Below, in pieces: positions 51,065-60,256 of a stretch of 64,000 nucleotides of DNA. A program made the position numbers and the translations under genes. The notes beneath the pieces were generated by a model. That model had not been told where the DNA came from. It saw nothing but the letters and a program-made list of their open reading frames with translations, and ran no database searches. Numbering within the stretch: the first letter of the stretch is position 1; each line of letters opens with the position of its first letter. This DNA comes from JANFXS01 sp022791155 (GTDB taxonomy: Bacteria > Bacillota > Clostridia > Lachnospirales > Anaerotignaceae): positions 10,210 to 74,209 of the forward strand of contig CATJUX010000043.1 in NCBI GenBank assembly GCA_949743895.1, given 5' to 3'.

Positions 51065-52663
51065 TCAAATTTTAAGCGCTGCGGCCACAAATTCTCTGAA
51101 AAGCGGATGCGGCCTGTTTGGCCTTGACTTAAATTCAGGATGGAACTGCACTCCCACAAACCATGGATGGCCTGAAAGTTCGACAATTTCAACAAGCTTC
51201 TCATTTGGAGAAAGCCCCGTTATGTTAAGCCCTGCTTCCGTCACATCTTTTCTGTATACATTGTTAAACTCATATCTGTGGCGATGACGTTCATATATAA
51301 GTTCCTCGCCATATGCTTCATAGGCAAGCGAACTTTTTTCAAGCTTGCATGGATATGCCCCAAGGCGCATTGTGCCGCCCATGTCTTCAATGTCGCGCTG
51401 TTCAGGCATGAGATCTATAACAGGGTGTGAAGATTCGGGCTTAACCTCTGTTGTGAAAGCATCTTTATAGCCCAAAACATTCCGCGCAAATTCTATGACA
51501 GCGCACTGCATTCCAAGGCATATTCCAAGAAATGGTATTTTGTTTTCGCGGGCATATTTAATTGCTGTAATTTTTCCTTCAAGTCCACGGTCGCCAAACC
51601 CCCCTGGCACAAGTATGCCTTTTGTGCCTTCAAAAATTTCATGCGCATTGTCTTCATTCAAATGTTCTGCATTAATCCATTGTATATTGACGTCAGCTCC
51701 ATTAAAAATTCCGGCATGGTGCAAAGATTCAACAATTGAGAGATATGCGTCATGGAGCTCAACATATTTTCCAACAAGTGCTATGTTAACTTTGCCAGAC
51801 ATTGTGCGCTCTTTTTCCAAAACTTCCATCCAGTCTGCCAAATCAGGAGTTCTGTCCTCAAGGCCCAACTTGCGGCACACGGCTTTTGCAAGTCCTTCTT
51901 CCTCAAGCATAAGCGGAATTTCATACAAGCTTTCAACATCAAGGTTTTGAATTATGCTGTCCTCCTCAACGTTGCAAAACAGCGAAAGTTTGCTTTTCAT
52001 GCCATGGCTAAGCTCATGCTCTGTTCTCAAAACAAGCATGTCCGGCTGTATTCCTATTGAAAGAAGTTCTTTGACTGAATGTTGGGTTGGTTTTGTTTTA
52101 AGCTCGCCCCCCTTTGAAAGATATGGAATAAGCGTCACATGTATATACATGCAGTTTTCTCGCCCAATCTCTCTTGAAACCTGTCTTATGGCTTCAAGAA
52201 ACGGATGACTTTCAATGTCGCCAACTGTTCCGCCGATCTCGGTTATAACAATGTCAGGGGCGTCAACCTTTCCGGCTCTGAAAACCCTTTCTTTTATTTC
52301 ATTTGTTATGTGAGGAATGACCTGAACTGTAGCGCCCAGATATTCTCCTTTTCTTTCCTTGTTAAGAACCGACCAATAAACCTTTCCCGTTGTTGTGTTG
52401 CTGTTTATGTTGAGATTTTCATCTATAAACCTTTCATAATGTCCCAAATCAAGATCGGTTTCAGCTCCATCTTCCGTAACAAAAACCTCTCCATGTTGAT
52501 ATGGGCTCATTGTTCCTGGATCAAGATTGATATATGGATCAAATTTTTGAATGGTAACTTTGTAGCCTCGGGCCTTCAAGAGCCTTCCAAGAGAAGCGGC
52601 TGTTATCCCCTTGCCCAACCCGCTCACAACGCCGCCGGTGACAAAAACATACTTAGTGCGCAT
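51065..52663 (-). CDS. pyrG: CTP synthase
   Basis: 532-aa enzyme making CTP from UTP with glutamine. N-terminal synthetase domain: YVFVTGGVVSGLGKGITAAS and FDPYINLDPGTMSPYQHGEV. C-terminal glutaminase: nucleophile Cys in GICLGMQCAVIEFARN and the late His/Glu in GVQFHPEFKSRP. GGGAGG precedes the ATG at 52663. Its promoter begins transcripts near GGGC, which suggests CTP-sensitive control as in B. subtilis. Confidence 0.97.
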   Translation of the reverse strand: MRTKYVFVTGGVVSGLGKGITAASLGRLLKARGYKVTIQKFDPYINLDPGTMSPYQHGEVFVTEDGAETDLDLGHYERFIDENLNINSNTTTGKVYWSVLNKERKGEYLGATVQVIPHITNEIKERVFRAGKVDAPDIVITEIGGTVGDIESHPFLEAIRQVSREIGRENCMYIHVTLIPYLSKGGELKTKPTQHSVKELLSIGIQPDMLVLRTEHELSHGMKSKLSLFCNVEEDSIIQNLDVESLYEIPLMLEEEGLAKAVCRKLGLEDRTPDLADWMEVLEKERTMSGKVNIALVGKYVELHDAYLSIVESLHHAGIFNGADVNIQWINAEHLNEDNAHEIFEGTKGILVPGGFGDRGLEGKITAIKYARENKIPFLGICLGMQCAVIEFARNVLGYKDAFTTEVKPESSHPVIDLMPEQRDIEDMGGTMRLGAYPCKLEKSSLAYEAYGEELIYERHRHRYEFNNVYRKDVTEAGLNITGLSPNEKLVEIVELSGHPWFVGVQFHPEFKSRPNRPHPLFREFVAAALKI

Positions 52664-52827
52664 TTTTAATCCTCCCAAAAATTTTCAGTCTCAAAGTTTT
52701 TAAACTTCCACACGGCTGAAAAATAATGCCGTGTTGTGAACTCTGACGGTGTTCAAGTTTTTATATAATCAAAAAGTGCGGCGTTTTCATATTTTATAAC
52801 AAACTGTCTCAAACGCCCGCCCAATAC

Positions 52828-52856
52828 AATATACCATACATTTCTCATTTTCTCAA
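52828..52856 (-). promoter_or_regulatory. Promoter of pyrG with GGGC at the start site
   Basis: Minus strand: TTGAGA (52856-52851), 17-bp spacer, TATATT (52833-52828); GGGC begins at 52822, the expected +1. Confidence 0.7.
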
Positions 52857-52889
52857 CAAAAATACCATTTGTTTTTGTTTATTTTAAGG

Positions 52890-52942
52890 CATATAAAAGC
52901 ACCAGAAAAACATTTCATTCCTTTGCTAAATATTTTTTCTGG
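52890..52942 (-). terminator. Terminator of the cyclophilin gene
   Basis: Minus strand AGCACCAGAAAAA / TTTTTCTGGTGCT arms followed by TTTATATG. The arms are perfect, so it could also act on the plus strand. Confidence 0.75.
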
Positions 52943-53068
52943 TGCTAATTTTATAATATTTGTTCAACAAATCAAACAATGCTGTTCTGTCATGCTGCAA
53001 AAAGCAAATTTATAAAAAATGCAATTAAATCTTTTCATATATTGTGACGCAAGTTACAATTCATGCTC

Positions 53069-53959
53069 TCAATTGGATTCAGAATATTCTGTTATCTCAA
53101 CTGATTCAATGACAATATCTTCCAAAGGCTTGTCATTTTTTTCGTCTGTTTCAACGGCGGCTATGCTGTCAACAATGTCCATTCCTTCATAGACCTGGCC
53201 AAACACAGCATGGCCATAATCCAAATCGGGAGTTCCTCCAACTTCAATATATTTTTCTCTCACTGCATCGTCATAGTTTGTTCTCAAAATTTTGTTTGTG
53301 CTGGAATTATAAAGAAGCTCATCACTGCCATATTGCTCAATCACTTGATCCACAAAACCAAAATATTCTTTTTGAACATCATCTTTTTGAACAATGAAAA
53401 ACTGGCTTCCATTTGTGTCCATGCCGCTGTTGGCCATTGAAACAGCCCCTCTAAAATGATATAGCCTTGACGAAAATTCATCTTCAAACTTTCCGCCCCA
53501 TGCGCTTTCGCCGCCAGTTCCAGTGCCAAGAGGATCACCGCCCTGAATCATAAAATCATTTATAACTCTGTGAAATGTCACTCCATTATAATATCCTCTT
53601 TCACAAAGCAAAAGGAAATTTTCAACAGTTTTGGGCACCTCTTGTGAAAAGAAGCGTATTTTGATGTCGCCTTTATTTGTTTTTAAAATGGCGATTGTCT
53701 CACCTTCACGCAATGGCGAAAACTGCGGCATATCATCAGTTGTTGTCAAAAGATCATTTTTGAACTGATCATAATCAGCATTAAGTTCTTCATCAATATT
53801 TTCTTTATTATCGTCCAATTTTTTTTCATCTTCTTCAGTGGCATTTTCGGCTGATACATTTTTATCAGCGTCAGAAGATGTGGCATTTCCTTTTGCTGCA
53901 CTTCCACAGGCTGTTAATAACAAAGTTGTCAAAGTGATCAAACATAAAGTTTTTCTCAT
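53069..53959 (-). CDS. Lipoprotein peptidyl-prolyl cis-trans isomerase (cyclophilin type)
   Basis: 296-aa exported foldase. Lipobox LLTAC with C18. An acidic, low-complexity linker covers about 22-85. Cyclophilin domain: IKIRFFSQEVPKTVENFLLL, YYNGVTFHRVINDFMIQGGD, FRGAVSMANSGMDTNGSQFF and a late GHAVFGQVYEGMDIVDSIAA. It includes the catalytic Arg (FHRV) and Gln (MIQGGD). It probably acts on secreted proteins at the membrane surface. Single gene with its own terminator. Confidence 0.93.
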   Translation of the reverse strand: MRKTLCLITLTTLLLTACGSAAKGNATSSDADKNVSAENATEEDEKKLDDNKENIDEELNADYDQFKNDLLTTTDDMPQFSPLREGETIAILKTNKGDIKIRFFSQEVPKTVENFLLLCERGYYNGVTFHRVINDFMIQGGDPLGTGTGGESAWGGKFEDEFSSRLYHFRGAVSMANSGMDTNGSQFFIVQKDDVQKEYFGFVDQVIEQYGSDELLYNSSTNKILRTNYDDAVREKYIEVGGTPDLDYGHAVFGQVYEGMDIVDSIAAVETDEKNDKPLEDIVIESVEITEYSESN

Positions 53960-54090
53960 TAACATTCCTCCGTGATCTTTATAGTTGGCATATTGCTAAA
54001 TTCTAACTTGCCCATACATGTTTTGTCAAATATATTTTAATTAAAATGTTTACATTTTTCTTAAAATTGATCAAATGGCAAAACTTTCTG

Positions 54091-55161
54091 TCAATTTTTT
54101 GGCCCATATTGTCTTATCACTTTCATCACAGCTGCAACTCCATCTGTGCGCTCGCTTTTTTCCATGGCATGTTTTATGTCTTCTTTTTTATCAAACAGTG
54201 AATTTATGGCATTTGCCAAACTTTCGCTGTTCATTTCTTCTTCCTGAAGAACCATGGCAAACCCATGTTTTTCAAAACTTTTGGCATTCAAAATTTGATC
54301 GCCACGGCTTGCCGAGGCTGAAAGCGGAATGAGAAGCGCTGGCTTTTTGAGCGCCAAAAATTCCGAAATTGAATTTGAACCTGCTCTTGAAACAACAACG
54401 TCAGCTGCCGCCATTATATGCGGAAGTTCTGATGAGACATACTCAAATTGTTTATATCCCTTTAAGTTCAGCTTTGACTGATCAATATTTCCTTTGCCGC
54501 ATATATGAACAAGCTGAAATTTTTTAAGTATCTCATCTGCGCATTCTCTCAAACATTTGTTGATTTTCACAGCCCCAAGGCTTCCGCCCATCATCATGAC
54601 AACGGGCTTTTTGCTGTCAAATCCGCACATTTCAAGGCCCTTTTCCCGGCTTCCTTCAAACAGGTTGCTTCTTATGGGTGTGCCTGTGTTGATGCCCTTG
54701 TTTCCTTTTATATATTCCAATGTTTCAGGGAATGTTGTGCAAACTTTTTTGGCAAAGGGCATGGCAATTTTGTTTGCAAGCCCTGGTGTTATGTCGCTTT
54801 CATGAATTATGACTGGCACATTGTTGAGCCTTGCACCCAACACAACAGGCACAGCCACAAACCCGCCTTTTGAAAAAACAATGTCAGGCTTTATTTTTCT
54901 TATCAACGCCGTTGCCTCTCCAACGCCTTTTGTAACTTTGAAAATGTCTTTGAAGTTTTCTTTTGAAAAATATCTTCTCAGTTTTCCTGACGAAACTCCA
55001 AAATATTCAATGTTTTCTCTTTCAATCAGTTCTTTTTCCATGCCATTTTTGGCGCCGATATATTTGACATTCCAGCCCTCCTCAACAAGCTGTGGTATCA
55101 AAGCTATGTTTGGCGTCACATGCCCGGCTGTTCCCCCACCAGTCAAAACTATTGTTTTCAT
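54091..55161 (-). CDS. murG: UDP-GlcNAc:lipid I N-acetylglucosaminyltransferase MurG
   Basis: 356-aa peripheral membrane GT28 enzyme that makes lipid II for peptidoglycan. N-terminal GGGTAGHVTPNIAL (G loop 1), VFSKGGFVAVPVVLGARL, HESDITPGLANK, GGSLGAVKINKCL and C-terminal VVSRAGSNSISEFLALKKPA. The ATG at 55161 follows TGGAG at about ten bases. It stands apart from any dcw cluster, which is not unusual in Clostridia. Confidence 0.96.
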   Translation of the reverse strand: MKTIVLTGGGTAGHVTPNIALIPQLVEEGWNVKYIGAKNGMEKELIERENIEYFGVSSGKLRRYFSKENFKDIFKVTKGVGEATALIRKIKPDIVFSKGGFVAVPVVLGARLNNVPVIIHESDITPGLANKIAMPFAKKVCTTFPETLEYIKGNKGINTGTPIRSNLFEGSREKGLEMCGFDSKKPVVMMMGGSLGAVKINKCLRECADEILKKFQLVHICGKGNIDQSKLNLKGYKQFEYVSSELPHIMAAADVVVSRAGSNSISEFLALKKPALLIPLSASASRGDQILNAKSFEKHGFAMVLQEEEMNSESLANAINSLFDKKEDIKHAMEKSERTDGVAAVMKVIRQYGPKN

Positions 55162-55426
55162 AAACAAATTCATCTCCAAATTTATGTTTTCAGATCACAA
55201 AAAATATAAAACATTCATCAATTTATGAAGCACAACAAAATCAGCCGTCATCCAAAAAACTTATCAGCAAATGACGACCGCAGTTTTATATGTTCAACTC
55301 AAATGTCCGATCAAAAAATACACTTCATTTTATATTATAAACAAAAAAATTTTCCGTTGTTTCAAATTCTCAAATCATTGAGCAGAAGCCATCTTCAAAA
55401 ACACGTTTCCCACTTTTCGAATGCAA

Positions 55427-56761
55427 TCATATTTCATCAAGCGTTTCTCCAGTCTCCAAAACATTTTTTGCCTCAAAGTCTGAAAGGCTTTCAACTTTTC
55501 TAAGCTTGCTTTTTATGAGCCTTGTTCTTGTTCCAACAAGTTTGTCAAGCTCATTGTTTGCCTGCTCAATTCTTTTTTGAGTGTCAGAAAGAACTTTGTC
55601 AAATTTGTCAAATTCTGTTTTAACAGCGCCCAATATGTTCCAAACTTCTGTGCTTCTTTTTTGAATGGCAAAAGTTCTGAAGCCCATTTGAAGGCTGTTC
55701 AAAAGCGCTGCCATTGTGCTTGGCCCCGCAATGTTCACCCTATATTCTCTTTGGAGAACCTCAACCATGCCGCGGTTCACAACCTCTGAATATAACCCTT
55801 CAAACGGCAAAAACATAATGGCAAATTCTGTTGTGTTTGGCGGGTCAATATATTTGTCTCTTATGTCTTTGGCTTCCGATTTTATGGTTGAAATCAGCTG
55901 CTTGGCACAATTGTTAATTTCGTCTTTATCACCGTTTTCATATGCATCTCTTAATGCTGCATAGGTGTCTCCCGGAAACTTTGAATCTATGGGCAAAAAT
56001 GTTGTTTGGCCATCTTCAGAGGGTATCTTCACTGCAAACTCAACAATATTTCGGCTTCCTTTTTTTGTGGCAACATTAACGGCATATTGTTCGGGCGAAA
56101 GTATTTCCTCCAATATGGCACCAAGCTGTATTTCTCCAACAATCCCCCTTGACTTCACATTGCTCAAAACCTTTTTGAGATCCCCAACGCCAACTGCCAA
56201 ATTTTGCATTTCTCCAAGCCCTTTATAAACCTGTTCAAGCCTTTCGTTCACCATTCGGAAAGAGTTTGTCATTTTTTCTTCAATCGTTTTTTGAAGTTTT
56301 TCATCAACAGTGATGCGCATTTGCTCCAATTTGCTGTTGTTGTCTTTTTGAATGATTTCAAGGCGTTTTTCAACTGTGTTTCTAATTCCCTCCAGCTTTT
56401 GCTCGTTCTCAAGCGCAAATGTTTTGAACCGTTCTTCCTGAACTGAAAGCTGATTTGCAACCGCCATGTGAAGTGCATCTTGCTTTTCGCTTATGTTTCT
56501 ATTCATAAACATTATTTTTTCTGTCTGCGCATTGTTCGCATCTTTCTCAATGTCCGACATTGCCTCGCCCATGGCTCTGATGGACTGCTGTGTTGTGGCG
56601 ATAAGTTCCTGTCTGAGCTGTCTTTGGCTTTCTCCTATGTCTCTTTTGACAATCTCAAGCCTTTCCAAAGTTTTTTCACCACTATTTTTTCTTATGCTGA
56701 ACAGAACCATAAATATTCCAATGACTATGATAACCAAAAGTGTAATAATAATATAATCCAT
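55427..56761 (-). CDS. rmuC: RmuC-family DNA recombination protein
   Basis: 444-aa protein with an N-terminal transmembrane segment (IIITLLVIIVIGIFMVLFSI). A long coiled coil (about 25-180) precedes the RmuC domain (RGIVGEIQLGAILEEILSPE, DSKFPGDTYAAL, FAIMFLPFEGLYSEVVNRG). The family has a restriction-endonuclease-like core and limits inverted-repeat rearrangements. GGGGGAAG precedes the ATG at 56761. It lies 75 bp downstream of plsC. Confidence 0.93.
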   Translation of the reverse strand: MDYIIITLLVIIVIGIFMVLFSIRKNSGEKTLERLEIVKRDIGESQRQLRQELIATTQQSIRAMGEAMSDIEKDANNAQTEKIMFMNRNISEKQDALHMAVANQLSVQEERFKTFALENEQKLEGIRNTVEKRLEIIQKDNNSKLEQMRITVDEKLQKTIEEKMTNSFRMVNERLEQVYKGLGEMQNLAVGVGDLKKVLSNVKSRGIVGEIQLGAILEEILSPEQYAVNVATKKGSRNIVEFAVKIPSEDGQTTFLPIDSKFPGDTYAALRDAYENGDKDEINNCAKQLISTIKSEAKDIRDKYIDPPNTTEFAIMFLPFEGLYSEVVNRGMVEVLQREYRVNIAGPSTMAALLNSLQMGFRTFAIQKRSTEVWNILGAVKTEFDKFDKVLSDTQKRIEQANNELDKLVGTRTRLIKSKLRKVESLSDFEAKNVLETGETLDEI

Positions 56762-56836
56762 AAAAACTTCCCCCATGCAAATCAAAAAACACATTGAACA
56801 AGAAATTTTCAAACAGTTCAAAAACTGCACAAGCTT

Positions 56837-57565
56837 TTAATTTTCTGACATTTTCAGCGGCTCTTCAATTATATTCTGAACTGTCACATGCAACTTTGAC
56901 ATCTCCTCACGGCTCAGTGAGGCCACATCTATAGGACTGTGCACATAAAGGTGAACCTGTGCCGGAGATATGATATAGTTGTTGTTTTCAAGCACATCAG
57001 CCGCCCCCGAAATTGTCAGAGGAATTATGGGAACTTTTGATTTTGTGGCAAGCTTGAAACTGCCGGCCTTAAATTCCTGAATTTTTCCGTCTTTGCTTCT
57101 TGTCCCTTCAGGAAACACAATCAAAGAACAGCCGTTTTTGAGCAGTTCAATCCCTTCAAGTATGATTTTGAGCTGCTGTTTCATGTCGCTTCTGTCCATG
57201 AAAAGACAATGTATATATTCCATCCACCCCCTTATGACGGGAAGTTTTTTGAGCTCAATTTTTGCAATGAACCCAACAGGAATTTCAATTTCATCCAAAA
57301 GCATGGCAAAATCAAAATTGCTTTGATGATTGCTCACAAAAAGAAAATTGCCTTCTTTGGGAAGGTTTTCCCTGTTGTGCACAATGACGTTTGCTCCAGT
57401 GTCTTTCACCCTTCCGCCAGCCCACCAATGCACAACTTTATAAATATATTCATCGGCCGCTTTTTGGCCTTTCACCTTTAATATAATTTTCGCTCCAATC
57501 CTAAGCGGCACAAGCGCCACAACGCTTGCTATAGCCTTCACATAAAACACAATTGTTCTTATCAT
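56837..57565 (-). CDS. plsC: 1-acyl-sn-glycerol-3-phosphate acyltransferase
   Basis: 242-aa membrane acyltransferase that makes phosphatidic acid. Block I NHQSNFD (HX4D), block III VFPEGTRSKDGKIQEFKAG and the block IV VPIIPLTISGA are all present. An N-terminal hydrophobic stretch anchors it. GGAGG precedes the ATG at 57565. It is downstream of two tRNA genes and their terminator. Confidence 0.93.
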   Translation of the reverse strand: MIRTIVFYVKAIASVVALVPLRIGAKIILKVKGQKAADEYIYKVVHWWAGGRVKDTGANVIVHNRENLPKEGNFLFVSNHQSNFDFAMLLDEIEIPVGFIAKIELKKLPVIRGWMEYIHCLFMDRSDMKQQLKIILEGIELLKNGCSLIVFPEGTRSKDGKIQEFKAGSFKLATKSKVPIIPLTISGAADVLENNNYIISPAQVHLYVHSPIDVASLSREEMSKLHVTVQNIIEEPLKMSEN

Positions 57566-57606
57566 TGATAGCCTCCATATGTTCAAAGAACTGACCAGAT
57601 TTCACA

Positions 57607-57650
57607 ACAAAAAAGAGTGCTTCGCAAGCCGAATGGCTTCTGAAACACCC
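57607..57650 (-). terminator. Terminator of the tRNA pair
   Basis: Minus strand GGGTGTTTC / GAAGCACTC outer stem (two G-U pairs) with inner AAGCC/GGCTT, followed by TTTTTTG. Confidence 0.75.
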
Positions 57651-57659
57651 TTTGAACTA

Positions 57660-57732
57660 TGGGAGTTACAGGGCTCGAACCTGTGACATCTTGCTTGTAA
57701 GGCAAGCGCTCTCCCAGCTGAGCTAAACTCCC
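57660..57732 (-). tRNA. tRNA-Val (anticodon TAC)
   Basis: Full cloverleaf: acceptor GGGAGTT/AACTCCC with discriminator A, D arm GCTC/GAGC, anticodon loop CTTACAA (anticodon TAC), T arm ACAGG-TTCGAGC-CCTGT. CCA is not encoded. Confidence 0.97.
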
Positions 57733-57755
57733 AAAGCGGAATCATCTTCCGCCAA

Positions 57756-57829
<74 letters not shown>

Positions 57830-57870
57830 ATATTAAATTGTGACAGCGTTATGTTCACTGACAAATGGTA

Positions 57871-57899
57871 TATTAACACACACCTCCTCATCTTGTCAA
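57871..57899 (-). promoter_or_regulatory. Probable promoter of tRNA-Asp/tRNA-Val
   Basis: Minus strand TTGACA (57899-57894), 17-bp spacer, TTAATA (57876-57871), about 40 bp before tRNA-Asp. Confidence 0.5.
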
Positions 57900-57996
57900 T
57901 ACATTTTTTTCAATTTCAGTTAAAATTATATTAATTGTCAATCAGAGTTGATATATGCAGTTTCACCACAGAAACATAAAGCTTTTGTCGTCACAA

Positions 57997-59382
57997 TCAT
58001 TTTTGAACATGCTTTCGCACAAAATATTTCTTTGTCTCTTTCACGACTTCGCCGCCCAAAACCAAAACTGCCACAAGATTCGGAACAGCCATCATTCCAT
58101 TGAATGTGTCAGAAACTTCCCAAATCAGTTTCAAAGGCAGCACACAGCCTGTCACAATGAAAATTATAAACAAAACCCTATACCACTTGACTCCTTTCAG
58201 TCCAAAAAGATATTCAACACATTTTTCGCCATAATAGCTCCAGCCGACAAGCGTGGAAAATGAAAAAAGCACGATGCCTATGCAAACAAAAACCCCTGCA
58301 AAATTGCCAAAGCTTTCAGAAAAAGCCATAATTGTCAGTTCGGCACCATCAACGAAATTTCCGTTGACATCTTTGACGCCCAAAACGCCCGATGTCAATA
58401 TGGCAAGCGCTGTCACTGTGCACATAACAATGGTGTCGGCAAAAACTTCAAATATTCCCCACATTGATTGCCTTGGAATTTCACTTGTTTCTGCTGCGGC
58501 ATATGCCATAGCTGACGAGCCCAGCCCTGCCTCATTTGAAAAAACTCCACGCGCAACCCCAAACCGAATTGCTTTTGAAACAGTATATCCCAATATTCCT
58601 CCACTGGCTGCCTCAATTCCAAAAGCTCCCTTAAATATACTTTCAAAAGCATATGGTACGTTCCTGAAGTTCATAATTATGAGCAATATCCCTCCAGCTG
58701 TATACAAAACTGCTATGACAGGTATGACTGCTTCTGTGACACGCCCAATTCTTTTTATGCCTCCTGCTATGACAGCAGATGTAATCACAGCCATTGTAAC
58801 CCCTGTTGTTCCGCCGCCTATGCCAAAAACAGACTTGAGCGCTTCTGCCGCCGAATTGGCCTGGCTCATGTTGCCCATTCCAAAAGAAGCAAGTATGCAT
58901 AAAACAGAAAACGCCACAGAAAGCCACTTCATGTTCAGCCCCTTCTCTATAAAAACCATAGGCCCGCCAATCCATTCTCCCTTTTCGTTTTTGCGCCTAT
59001 ATTTTATGCTCAAAAAAATTTCAACATATTTTGTCATCATTCCAAAAATTGCTGAAATCCACATCCAAAAAACGGCCCCTGGCCCGCCTGCAACAACGGC
59101 TGTTGCCACTCCAACAATGTTCCCCGTTCCCATTGTGGCCGCAAGCGCAGTTGTCATGGCCTGAAAAGATGATATTGAATTTTTGTCTTCAACCTTTTTG
59201 GCCTTTTCTTCCCCGGTCATAGACCCAATTGTGTTTTTCCACCAAAATTTTAACTTGAAAAGCTGAAAAAATTTCATTCTAAAAGAAAAATAAATTCCCA
59301 CAAACACGAAAAAACCGCACATAAACGGCCCCCATATAAATGAGTTCAATTTTTCATTCAGTTCAGAAACAAATTCAATCAT
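57997..59382 (-). CDS. Alanine/glycine:cation symporter (AGCS family)
   Basis: 461-aa membrane carrier with about 11 helices that imports alanine or glycine with sodium. Signatures: SSFQAMTTALAATMGTGNIV, GVATAVVAGGPGAVFWMWIS, GVARGVFSNEAGLGSSAMAY and FSTLVGWSYYGEKCVEYLFG. GGAGGG precedes the ATG at 59382; a longer frame to 59463 has no ribosome site. Confidence 0.94.
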   Translation of the reverse strand: MIEFVSELNEKLNSFIWGPFMCGFFVFVGIYFSFRMKFFQLFKLKFWWKNTIGSMTGEEKAKKVEDKNSISSFQAMTTALAATMGTGNIVGVATAVVAGGPGAVFWMWISAIFGMMTKYVEIFLSIKYRRKNEKGEWIGGPMVFIEKGLNMKWLSVAFSVLCILASFGMGNMSQANSAAEALKSVFGIGGGTTGVTMAVITSAVIAGGIKRIGRVTEAVIPVIAVLYTAGGILLIIMNFRNVPYAFESIFKGAFGIEAASGGILGYTVSKAIRFGVARGVFSNEAGLGSSAMAYAAAETSEIPRQSMWGIFEVFADTIVMCTVTALAILTSGVLGVKDVNGNFVDGAELTIMAFSESFGNFAGVFVCIGIVLFSFSTLVGWSYYGEKCVEYLFGLKGVKWYRVLFIIFIVTGCVLPLKLIWEVSDTFNGMMAVPNLVAVLVLGGEVVKETKKYFVRKHVQK

Positions 59383-59548
59383 ATCATTCCCTCCGAAATA
59401 TATCAGCTTGTATATTCTATTCAAGGCACAGCCAAATATATTCCAAAATCCCATGACATTCACTTGCCTGTTGAAAATGATTTATGCCAGTTTCAGCATT
59501 TTTGCTTGTGAAACGAGTCCATTTCTGAAATGTTTTTGCATTTAACTC

Positions 59549-59577
59549 TTTACCAAACACAAATTTAATGATAAACT
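59549..59577 (+). promoter_or_regulatory. Probable promoter of the thi operon
   Basis: TTTACC (59549-59554), 17-bp spacer, TAAACT (59572-59577), immediately before the riboswitch. Confidence 0.5.
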
Positions 59578-59585
59578 TGTTCCAT

Positions 59586-59690
59586 AAAGTGCTGGGGGTG
59601 CCGTCTTTTCACATGAGGGCTGAGAGAAAATTTTTTCAACTCCTTTAACCTGATCCGGTTCGCACCGGCGTAGGGAAGCAAAAACAACTC
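59586..59690 (+). ncRNA. TPP riboswitch (THI element)
   Basis: Conserved core GGGGGTGCC, GGCTGAGA, CCTGATCCGGTTCGCACCGG and CGTAGGGAA in the usual order. With the terminator at 59693-59721 it should shut off thiW-thiD-thiM-thiE when thiamine pyrophosphate is plentiful. Confidence 0.97.
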
Positions 59691-59692
59691 CC

Positions 59693-59721
59693 AAAGCACA
59701 GTTTGTCTGTGCTTTTATTTT
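59693..59721 (+). terminator. Riboswitch-controlled terminator
   Basis: AAAGCACA / TGTGCTTT arms with a seven-base loop, then TATTTT, between the TPP element and thiW. Confidence 0.85.
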
Positions 59722-59752
59722 ACAAAAAATTTATAACAAGGAGGCAATCTGT

Positions 59753-60244
59753 TTGAAAACAAAAAAACTCACTCTTTGTGCAATGTTGTCTGCTGTTGGA
59801 GTTTTGGCTGGAAACATAATATACATACCAATAGGCGCTTCGAAATGTTTTCCGGTTCAGGCCGCCGTCAATGTCATATGCGGCGTGACGCTTGGCCCGG
59901 CCTATTCAATGTTGACAGCTTTCACAATTTCACTTTTGCGCAACATAACAGGAATGGGAAGCATCATGGCATTTCCCGGAAGCCTCATTGGCGCCGCCTT
60001 AGCCTCCATTATATACGTCAGGACAAAAAACTTGGCCGCTGCCGCTTTTGGAGAGGTTTTTGGAACAGGCGTTTTGGGCGCTCTTGTTGCCGCTCCAATA
60101 AGCAAATTTATATTAGGCAATGAAGCGGGGGCACTATTCTATGTTCTGCCATTTATATTGAGCTCACTTAGCGGAGCCATAATTGGGTGCATTATATTAA
60201 AATCGACAGAAATAATCCGTTTGAGAAAAAAATTTAATGACTGA
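59753..60244 (+). CDS. thiW: ThiW, thiazole-precursor transport component
   Basis: 163-aa membrane protein with about five hydrophobic segments, predicted S component of an energy-coupling-factor importer for hydroxyethylthiazole. GVTLGPAYSMLTAFTISLLR and GSIMAFPGSLIGA are typical. The TTG start at 59753 has AAGGAGG at eight bases. As first gene after the TPP riboswitch and before thiD-thiM-thiE it fits salvage of thiazole and pyrimidine. No ECF ATPase is in the window. Confidence 0.92.
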   Translation: MKTKKLTLCAMLSAVGVLAGNIIYIPIGASKCFPVQAAVNVICGVTLGPAYSMLTAFTISLLRNITGMGSIMAFPGSLIGAALASIIYVRTKNLAAAAFGEVFGTGVLGALVAAPISKFILGNEAGALFYVLPFILSSLSGAIIGCIILKSTEIIRLRKKFND

Positions 60245-60256
60245 TGGAGGGGTAAT

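Larger units (their letters stand above)
52664..53068. other. Intergenic region, 405 bp, with pyrG leader
   Basis: It contains the pyrG promoter (52828-52856), a leader hairpin ACACGGC/GCCGTGT (52710-52734) without a T-run and the terminator of the cyclophilin gene. No gene is supported. Confidence 0.65.

Noticed and set aside
52697..52740. Classic pyrG attenuator terminator
   Set aside because: The leader hairpin has no T-tract, so it is not called a terminator.
58253..59164. Long open frame opposite the alanine symporter
   Set aside because: Shadow of a real membrane-protein gene; Pro/Ser-rich composition is typical of an antisense frame.
59383..59585. Possible glycine riboswitch before the alanine symporter
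   Set aside because: None of the conserved glycine aptamer segments found.
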